Source of the DNA: JAITVM01 sp031551135
GTDB taxonomy: Bacteria > Bacillota > Clostridia > Lachnospirales > JAITVM01
Direction: 5' to 3'
DNA length: 38,167 nt
NCBI GenBank assembly: GCA_031551135.1
Contig: JAVBOA010000042.1
Coordinates: 1 to 38,167 of the forward strand
Shown: in pieces, positions 32,450 through 38,167 of the stretch
How positions within the stretch are numbered: position 1 is the stretch's first letter
Layout of the letters: every line of letters starts with the position of its first letter
Made by a program: the position numbers and the translations under genes
Notes under the pieces: model-generated
Database searches by the model: none
Seen by the model: only the letters and a program-made list of their open reading frames with translations
Told to the model about the DNA's origin: nothing

Positions 32450-34096
32450 CTATTCTGCCGAAATCAAATAATAATAAAGCGGCTGACCGCCCGAATATAC
32501 TTCCACTTCGCAATCCGGATATTTTTCGTTTATATAAGCCGTGAGTTCGTCAGCGTCTTCTTCCTGAACATCTTCGCCGAAATAAATCGAAACCAAAGAA
32601 GATTCATCATTAATCAAAGAATCCAAAAGAACTTTCGTGCCTTCTTGAACGTCTTTCGCAGTGTTATTGATTTTTCCGTTAATCATGCAGAGCATGTCAC
32701 CCTCTTCGATATCACGGTCGTCCAGCTTTGTAGTTCTGACAGCATAGGTTACTTGTCCGGTTGTCAGATTACCGAAAGCATTTGTCATAGTTTCGATATT
32801 TTCTTCAAGACTCATGGAATTGACAAAATTAATCATAGCCGAAACACCTTCGGGAATAGTCTTTGTCCGCAATACAAGAACGTTCTTATTCGATAAAATT
32901 TTGGCCTGTTCAGCCGCCATAATTATGTTTTTATTATTTGGCAATATAAAAATATTTTTTGCATTAATTTTTTCTATTGCGGATAAAATATCTTCTGTGC
33001 TTGGATTCATCGTTTGGCCGCCTTCGATAATTTCATCAGCGCCGAGATTTACAAAAAGCTCTTTAAATCCTGCGCCAAGGCTGACGGTCACAAATCCATA
33101 TTCTTTTTCTTCCTGTTTTATTTTTGGCAATTCACGTATTTGACCGGAAAAATTAATAATATTAGTGTGCTGTTCTTTCATGTTTTCGATTTTTATATTG
33201 CTGAGGCTACCCAAAGTCAATGATTTTTCCAAAACAGAACCCGGATTATTCGTATGAACATGAATTTTCACGATTTTTTCATCACAAACAACAACAATCG
33301 AATCTCCTATTGCTGTCAAATAATTTTTCATTATATCTTCAATTTTTTCGTTTTCTTTTTCCAGATTAACAAAAAGTTCGGTACAATACGCAAATTTTAT
33401 ATCCTCAGTGTTTATATTGGCAAACGCATTGTTAAGAACAGAAGATGATTCGCTATGGCTTTCAATTTTATATTCCTTGCCCGATTTCAGTGCCTCGAAA
33501 GCACCTTCCATAAAGCATAAAAGTCCTTTTCCTCCGGCATCGACAACGCCCGCCTGTTTCAGCTCCGGCAGCATTTCGGTTGTTTTATCCAAAACATCCA
33601 TACTGTAATTATATATTTTTTCAAAATTATCCATAATATCATCATTTTCATAAGATAATTCTGTAGCCTTAGACGCTAAAGCTTTTGCTATTGTTAAAAT
33701 TGTGCCTTCTTTTGGCTTCATAATAGCTTTGTAGGCTGTTTCTTGTGCTTTTACCAATGCCATTGCCAAATCCTCTGCGCTTGCCAAAGATTTCCCGCTC
33801 AAAGATTTTGCAAATCCTCTGAAAAGCTGCGATAGTATAACGCCCGAATTTCCTCGCGCGCCGCGCAAAGAGCCGTTCGAAGCCGCTTTTGCCACATCAT
33901 AAATATTCGGTGTATTAAGTTTTTCTACTTCTCTGGCCGCTGCCAAAACTGTCAAAGACATATTTGTTCCGGTGTCACCGTCCGGTACAGGAAAAACGTT
34001 TAAAGAATCGACTAACTGTTTTCTTTTCGCCAACGAATTCGCGCCGGCAATCACCATATTTTTTAAAGTATTTCCGTCAATAATTCTAATTCCCAA
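32450..34096 (-). CDS. fakA: DAK2-domain fatty acid kinase-like protein (YloV/FakA)
   Basis: This 548-residue protein has an N-terminal DAK2 ATP-binding domain containing the magnesium/nucleotide motif PDGDTGTNM at 38-46, then GARGNSGVILSQLFRGF. A middle domain and a C-terminal DegV-like domain follow. FakA phosphorylates fatty acids presented by a FakB (DegV) partner for phospholipid synthesis; no fakB is in the window. The start appears to be TTG at 34096 behind AAGGAGG (nine-base spacing). It lies 18 bases after the Asp23-family gene, the usual YloU-YloV order, and upstream of recG as in Bacillus. Confidence 0.94.
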   Translation of the reverse strand: MGIRIIDGNTLKNMVIAGANSLAKRKQLVDSLNVFPVPDGDTGTNMSLTVLAAAREVEKLNTPNIYDVAKAASNGSLRGARGNSGVILSQLFRGFAKSLSGKSLASAEDLAMALVKAQETAYKAIMKPKEGTILTIAKALASKATELSYENDDIMDNFEKIYNYSMDVLDKTTEMLPELKQAGVVDAGGKGLLCFMEGAFEALKSGKEYKIESHSESSSVLNNAFANINTEDIKFAYCTELFVNLEKENEKIEDIMKNYLTAIGDSIVVVCDEKIVKIHVHTNNPGSVLEKSLTLGSLSNIKIENMKEQHTNIINFSGQIRELPKIKQEEKEYGFVTVSLGAGFKELFVNLGADEIIEGGQTMNPSTEDILSAIEKINAKNIFILPNNKNIIMAAEQAKILSNKNVLVLRTKTIPEGVSAMINFVNSMSLEENIETMTNAFGNLTTGQVTYAVRTTKLDDRDIEEGDMLCMINGKINNTAKDVQEGTKVLLDSLINDESSLVSIYFGEDVQEEDADELTAYINEKYPDCEVEVYSGGQPLYYYLISAE

Positions 34097-34114
34097 AACA
34101 ATTTTCCTCCTTGA

Positions 34115-34474
34115 TTAGTTACTGTCTACTCGAACACCTTCAACGAAGATGTTGATTCGAGATACTTTTATACCGATAAATTCTTCAACTTTATATTTAA
34201 CGGTACTCATAATACTGTCCGCAATTGCTGATATATTTATGCCGTATTCGACGATAATATGTACGTCGATATTAAAGCCGTCGTCAGCCGGCTCCAACTT
34301 TATTCCTTTTGTAAGGGACTCGCGTTTTAGAAGCTGAACTATTCCATCCTTAACATTTTTCGCGGCCATTCCAACAATCCCATAACAATCCATTGCCGCA
34401 ACTCCCGCAACCCTGGCAATTACCTCATTATCTATCGCGATTGTGCCATATTCATTTTTTATTTTAGATGACAT
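34115..34474 (-). CDS. yloU: Asp23/Gls24 family envelope stress protein (YloU)
   Basis: This 119-residue Asp23/Gls24 protein contains GTIAIDNEVIARVAGVAAMDCYGIVGMAAKN near the N-terminus, IDVHIIVEYGINISAIADSIM in the middle and a C-terminal VSRINIFVEGVRV. It is cytoplasmic and linked to cell-envelope homeostasis, and is almost always next to the FakA-like gene as here. AGGAGG precedes the ATG at 34474. The 255 bases upstream, between it and the divergent gene at 34730, are AT-rich and carry both promoters but no clear structure. Confidence 0.95.
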   Translation of the reverse strand: MSSKIKNEYGTIAIDNEVIARVAGVAAMDCYGIVGMAAKNVKDGIVQLLKRESLTKGIKLEPADDGFNIDVHIIVEYGINISAIADSIMSTVKYKVEEFIGIKVSRINIFVEGVRVDSN

Positions 34475-34729
34475 ATAATATATCCTCCTATAGCATGATT
34501 TTTTTTCGGTATTTTATATATATACTTGAGTTGAGTTTCAAGTTATATTACTATAATTATATCGAAATTTTTCATACGAATTTTTTTCAAAATTAATTTC
34601 TATTATAACCAAAAAAAATCTATTTATCAATCAAATATAAATTAAAAATTTCGCTAAATGTCAAAACTACGCTAAATAATTAATTTGTTAATCAAAGTAT
34701 TTTATTATTTTCTTTTATGGGAGGCAATT

Positions 34730-35215
34730 ATGATTCTGCAAAATATAAATATCAATGATGTTAAACAAGATGCTGAGGAATTTTATAGAAGCGGTGGTTT
34801 TTATTGTTCCGAGGCCGTGGTCGCTTCAATCAGGAAAAATCTCGCGCCGGATATGCCGGAGGAGCTTATTGCAGCGGCTTCGGGATTTCCGGCAGGCGTA
34901 GGGCGCTCGAAATGCCTTTGCGGCGCAATATCCGGTGCTGTTATCTGCCTTGGCTATCTTTTCGGAAGAACCGAGCCTTCAACACCCACAGACCCTAAAT
35001 CTGCAAATTGCTTAAACCTTGCGAACGAACTACAAGAAAGTTTCCGAAATAATCATAAAGGCGTTTTGTGTTGCTCAGTGCAAACCAAAGGAATGGATAT
35101 GGCAAGCGGTGAACATAAAAATCAATGTATTGCGTTTACCGGAGAAATCGCAGCCAAAACCGCCGAAATCGCCGCAAGAGAACTCGGAATAACTTTGATA
35201 GATTCTCAAGAATAA
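34730..35215 (+). CDS. C_GCAxxG_C_C family redox-type protein
   Basis: This 161-residue cysteine-rich protein of the C_GCAxxG_C_C family has GGFYCSEAVV (C26), KCLCGAISGAVICLGYLFG (C62, C64), C94, the vicinal pair C114-C115 and C133. The spacing fits a metal- or redox-binding protein of unknown function common in anaerobes, often near oxidoreductases. Here it stands alone, divergent from the YloU gene and convergent with tlyA. The ATG at 34730 follows GGGAGG; an earlier in-frame start at 34685 has no ribosome site. Confidence 0.88.
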   Translation: MILQNININDVKQDAEEFYRSGGFYCSEAVVASIRKNLAPDMPEELIAAASGFPAGVGRSKCLCGAISGAVICLGYLFGRTEPSTPTDPKSANCLNLANELQESFRNNHKGVLCCSVQTKGMDMASGEHKNQCIAFTGEIAAKTAEIAARELGITLIDSQE

Positions 35216-35271
35216 ATATCCGACAGAAATCACGATCACCGGCTTATGTACAAGCTTTATATATTGGCGAA

Positions 35272-35298
35272 CGAAAACAAATTTACTTCTTGTTTTCG
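35272..35298. terminator. Possible terminator hairpin between convergent genes
   Basis: CGAAAACAA (35272-35280) and TTGTTTTCG (35290-35298) form a nine-pair stem with a nine-base loop, extended by a few further pairs (GGCGAA with CTCACC). It sits in the 97-base gap between the C_GCAxxG protein and tlyA stops. T-runs are weak on both strands. Confidence 0.4.
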
Positions 35299-35312
35299 CT
35301 CACCGGTATAAT

Positions 35313-36116
35313 TTATTTATTTTTCAATTCTTCAAAGGCCGAATCTATAACAGAATTTATATTGTATGCCGCTGTTTTCTCTGTCGGAATTTTCCTTAAT
35401 TCCACCAAATACTCGATATTTCCGCTTTGGCCTTTTATCGGCGAAAATGTAAAATTATAAATATACAATTTTTCTTGATTAAAAAAATCAAAAAGACTCA
35501 GTAAAATTGATTTATGTAATTTTTTATCTTTTATAACTCCGTTTTTTATATTAACTTTTCCGGCTTCAAACTGCGGCTTAATTAAACAGATTATTTTTCC
35601 GTCGGTTTTCAGAAGATTTTTGATAACCGGCAAAGTTTTTGTCAAAGAAATAAACGAAAGGTCAACGGAAATAAAATCAGCTTTTTCGATTGAATCGAAA
35701 TATTTATCAATTTCTTTTATGTTTGTGTTCTCGATATTTATTACCCGTGAATCGTCCGCCAAAATCGGCGAAAGCTGACCTTTTCCGACATCTATTGCAT
35801 ATACTTTTTCTGCACCGAAAATCAGCATGCATTGAGTAAAGCCGCCCGTCGACGCGCCGATATCCAAACATATTTTCCCTTGCAAGTCCAAATCAAAATC
35901 CTCAATCGCCTTCAGGAGCTTGTAGCCGCCGCGGCTGACAAAATCATATTTTTGCTCCGCAATTTCGACGATATCGTTTTCCTTTACAATAAAACTCACC
36001 TTCGTAACAATCTTTTGATTAACAAAAACACTCTTTTCTTTTATAAGTCCTTGTGCCTTCTGTCTACTGAGATTAAATTTTTCCGTCATATATATATCCA
36101 ATCGCTTGTCATTCAT
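35313..36116 (-). CDS. tlyA: TlyA family rRNA 2'-O-methyltransferase
   Basis: This 267-residue protein has an N-terminal S4 RNA-binding domain (residues 1-60, MNDKRLDIYMTEKFNLSRQKAQGLI). A FtsJ-type methyltransferase domain follows, with the SAM-binding DIGASTGGFTQ at 85-95 and ADFISVDLSFISL further on. Homologues methylate cytidines in 16S and 23S rRNA and influence capreomycin sensitivity. The older name 'hemolysin' is misleading. Its ATG overlaps the end of dxs by eight bases, so it is translationally coupled to it, a common Clostridial arrangement. Confidence 0.94.
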   Translation of the reverse strand: MNDKRLDIYMTEKFNLSRQKAQGLIKEKSVFVNQKIVTKVSFIVKENDIVEIAEQKYDFVSRGGYKLLKAIEDFDLDLQGKICLDIGASTGGFTQCMLIFGAEKVYAIDVGKGQLSPILADDSRVINIENTNIKEIDKYFDSIEKADFISVDLSFISLTKTLPVIKNLLKTDGKIICLIKPQFEAGKVNIKNGVIKDKKLHKSILLSLFDFFNQEKLYIYNFTFSPIKGQSGNIEYLVELRKIPTEKTAAYNINSVIDSAFEELKNK

Positions 36117-37953
36117 TAGTTTCTATCCTTTTGATAATGTAATTATAAATACTCTCGGAATCCAAACCGTATTTTTTAAACAAATCGTTTCGGCTGCCAT
36201 GCTCTATAAATTTATGAGGAAAAGCAAGCGAATACAATTCAACGCCTTTTGCAAATTCCAGCAGATTATTAAAAAATCCGTTCGCTGAATGATTTTCGAT
36301 AATGAAAGCTTTTTTAAACTTCTTTAAATATTCACCCAACTCGGCTGACACAGGCTTTATGAATCTGGCATTTATAAGTGCCGGATTGAATCCATTTTCC
36401 TTAAAAGAATTATATACATCAAATGAAATATCCATCATATCGCCGACAGAAATTATTGCAAAATCATCACCATCAAAAATAATTTCGGATTTTGCAAATT
36501 CGATATCCGAATCAAATTCTGAAAGAACTTCGGAAGCTTCTCCGCGTGGATATCTAATCGCAATCGGCGCATTAAATTCAAATGCAAACTCAAACATTTT
36601 TTCCATTTCGGATTTATTTTTAGGGGCTAAGATAGTCATATTCGGAATGCTTGATAAAAAAGCAATATCATAAATTCCCTGATGCGTTTCGCCGTCCTCG
36701 CCAACAATTCCGGCGCGGTCAACCGCAAAAACAACCGGCAGTTTCTGCAAACAAACATCATGCAAAATGCTGTCATAAGCTCTTTGCAAAAAAGTCGAAT
36801 AAATCGTTACCACAGGCACAAAACCGGATTTCGCCAAAGCCGCCGCAAAAGTTACCGCATGAGCTTCCGCTATTCCGACATCAAAAAAACGATTCGGATA
36901 TTTTTCGGAAAAAACTTTTAGTCCTGTACCGGAAACCATCGCCGCTGTTATCGCCAAGATTTTTTCATTAGTTTCCGCATTCTTCAGCATTATTTTCGAA
37001 AAAACCTCATTATAAGATTCTTTTGAATTTGATTTTAAAACCTCGCCTGTTTTCGAATCGTAGGGTGTGATTCCATGATATTTTTCGGGATTATTCTCCG
37101 CAAAATCACAGCCTTTTCCTTTTTTTGTTACTACATGCAATAAAATCGGGCCTTTTAGATTTTTTATATGTTTCAAAACTTTAACTAATTCAAAAATATT
37201 ATGACCGTCTATCGGACCGATATATTTAAATCCCAATTCGTCAAACAAAATTCCGGGTACCAGCATATATCTTGCGGAATCTTTTATAAATTCAACACCC
37301 TGCCCGATTTTATTTCCAAATACAGGTATTTTATTGAGCGTGTTATTTATATCTTTCTTGATTTTTATATAAGAAGGCGCTGAACGAATATCGTTCAAAT
37401 GCTTTGTAATTCCTCCGACATTATTGCCTATCGACATTTCGTTATCATTCAAAATTACAGTAAGGTCTGTATTCGCGCGGCCGGCGTTGTTTAGAGCCTC
37501 AAATGCAATTCCGCTAGTTATTGAGCCGTCACCGATAATAGCTATAACTTTATCATCTTTATTCTCCAAATCTCTCGCCTTTGCGAATCCTAAAGCAAGT
37601 GAAATCGAAGTTGACGAATGTCCGACATCAAATGCATCATATTTTGATTCGCTGGTTTTCGGGAATCCGCTGATTCCGTCGGTCTGCCTCAGAGTCGAAA
37701 ATTTATCCAATCTTCCGGTCAAAATTTTATGTACATAAGATTGATGCCCGACATCCCAAATCAATTTGTCTTTTGGAGTTTTATAACAATAATGCAGAGC
37801 GATTGTCAATTCAACAACACCCAAATTTGATGCCAAATGCCCGCCTGTCAATGATATCGAATCTATTAAAAACTTTCTGATTTCTTCGGCTAAAACATTC
37901 AGTTCAGAAAGCGTTAATTTTTTTAAATCAAAAGGCTTTTTTATATTTTCCAA
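36109..37953 (-). CDS. dxs: 1-deoxy-D-xylulose-5-phosphate synthase
   Basis: This 614-residue thiamin-diphosphate enzyme catalyses the first step of the MEP isoprenoid pathway (pyruvate plus glyceraldehyde 3-phosphate). GHLASNLGVVELTIALH (38-54) and DVGHQSYVHKILTGR (67-81) are near the N-terminus. The TPP-binding motif GDGSITSGIAFEALNNAG is at 141-158. The transketolase pyrimidine-binding and C-terminal domains follow (AEAHAVTFAAALAKSG, DRAGIVGEDGETHQG, YPRGE). The start is a TTG at 37953 with a spaced GGATG-type site; no in-frame ATG lies upstream nearby. The gene sits 100 bases from the partial transposase and overlaps tlyA. Confidence 0.97.
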   Translation of the reverse strand: MENIKKPFDLKKLTLSELNVLAEEIRKFLIDSISLTGGHLASNLGVVELTIALHYCYKTPKDKLIWDVGHQSYVHKILTGRLDKFSTLRQTDGISGFPKTSESKYDAFDVGHSSTSISLALGFAKARDLENKDDKVIAIIGDGSITSGIAFEALNNAGRANTDLTVILNDNEMSIGNNVGGITKHLNDIRSAPSYIKIKKDINNTLNKIPVFGNKIGQGVEFIKDSARYMLVPGILFDELGFKYIGPIDGHNIFELVKVLKHIKNLKGPILLHVVTKKGKGCDFAENNPEKYHGITPYDSKTGEVLKSNSKESYNEVFSKIMLKNAETNEKILAITAAMVSGTGLKVFSEKYPNRFFDVGIAEAHAVTFAAALAKSGFVPVVTIYSTFLQRAYDSILHDVCLQKLPVVFAVDRAGIVGEDGETHQGIYDIAFLSSIPNMTILAPKNKSEMEKMFEFAFEFNAPIAIRYPRGEASEVLSEFDSDIEFAKSEIIFDGDDFAIISVGDMMDISFDVYNSFKENGFNPALINARFIKPVSAELGEYLKKFKKAFIIENHSANGFFNNLLEFAKGVELYSLAFPHKFIEHGSRNDLFKKYGLDSESIYNYIIKRIETNE

Positions 37954-38053
37954 AATAAAAAAAACACATCCTTTTTTATATCAATTCCATAAAATCTCAA
38001 ATTATTTACAACTTATTGTATATTAACACTAAGGCAGTGATTGAAAATAAACT

Positions 38054-38167
38054 TTACAAGTTTTTATATTGTGGAGAAATAGTATAATTCCACTCTCCAT
38101 GAAAAGCATGACGAGTAATATTAATAGATTCAAACATCTCATCAGGTACTTTGATTCCTTTTTGATA
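38054..38167 (-). CDS. ISAzo13-type transposase, C-terminal end only (window edge)
   Basis: The last 37 codons of a leftward gene end at a TAA at 38054-38056. The sequence includes KVPDEMFESINITRH and then AFHGEWNYTISPQYKNL. The motif HGEWNYTI is the characteristic C-terminal signature of ISAzo13-family transposases. The catalytic DDE residues would lie off the window. The stop lies about 100 bases from the dxs start, so an IS end should fall between them; I cannot place it exactly. Confidence 0.7.
   Translation of the reverse strand, partial: YQKGIKVPDEMFESINITRHAFHGEWNYTISPQYKNL

Noticed and set aside
38072..38092. AAATAGTAT-like match to the repeat-1 end
   Set aside because: It lies inside the coding end of the ISAzo13-type transposase and lacks a partner end, so it is a chance match in AT-rich DNA.

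Overview
The window comes from a low-GC, Gram-positive, anaerobic spore-former of the class Clostridia. The pointers are the SCIFF ranthipeptide locus, the YtfI/YtfJ (GerW) sporulation pair, the YloU/YloV pair, the dxs-tlyA overlap, and strong purine-rich ribosome binding sites. I see no rRNA, tRNA or CRISPR array. Both window edges cut transposon genes: a TnpB on the left and the C-terminal end of an ISAzo13-type transposase on the right.

Layout. 1-5172 (minus strand): partial tnpB, recJ, the SCIFF maturase scfB, the 46-residue SCIFF precursor scfA and a four-helix TIGR04086 membrane protein. 5690-18611 (plus strand): a 13-kb catabolic block of eleven genes holding a three-subunit molybdenum hydroxylase, an NCS2 permease with uracil-type binding motifs, a PucR regulator, the FdrA/DUF1116/DUF2877 carbamoyltransferase set with an extra 55-residue FdrA-domain protein, a cyclase-family metallohydrolase and a nitrilase-family amidase. 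It ends in a strong hairpin terminator. 18717-19815 (minus): a two-gene cassette of a minimal CRISPR polymerase (mCpol) and a CARF-like protein with two C-terminal membrane helices, resembling the Panoptes anti-phage system. 19918-23306 (minus): a MATE exporter, an unknown membrane protein and a PfkB-family sugar kinase. 23615-27260 (plus): a MacA/MacB-like exporter. 27338-34474 (minus): ytfJ, ytfI, two membrane or small proteins, recG, a DAK-family kinase and an Asp23 protein. 34730-35215 (plus): a C_GCAxxG_C_C protein. 35313-37953 (minus): tlyA and dxs.

The catabolic block reads as one pathway. The permease keeps the two glutamates that bind uracil in UraA, not the Q/N pair of xanthine permeases. 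My proposal is oxidative pyrimidine breakdown in an anaerobe. The hydroxylase would turn uracil into barbiturate, and the cyclase-family enzyme would open it to ureidomalonate (N-carbamoylmalonamate). The FdrA complex would phosphorolyse that to malonamate and carbamoyl phosphate, exactly as it treats oxalurate in E. coli, and the nitrilase-type amidase would yield malonate and ammonia. Carbamoyl phosphate could give ATP through a carbamate kinase, which is not in this window. Purines or another N-heterocycle remain possible.

The intergenic spaces between about 22 and 32 kb carry a MITE-like palindromic repeat family. Its ends read ATACTATTTTCATT, and its two full-length copies differ by compensatory changes in an internal stem. 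A second, unrelated intergenic repeat occurs at about 4.4 kb and 32.3 kb, and the second copy is interrupted by a MITE derivative.
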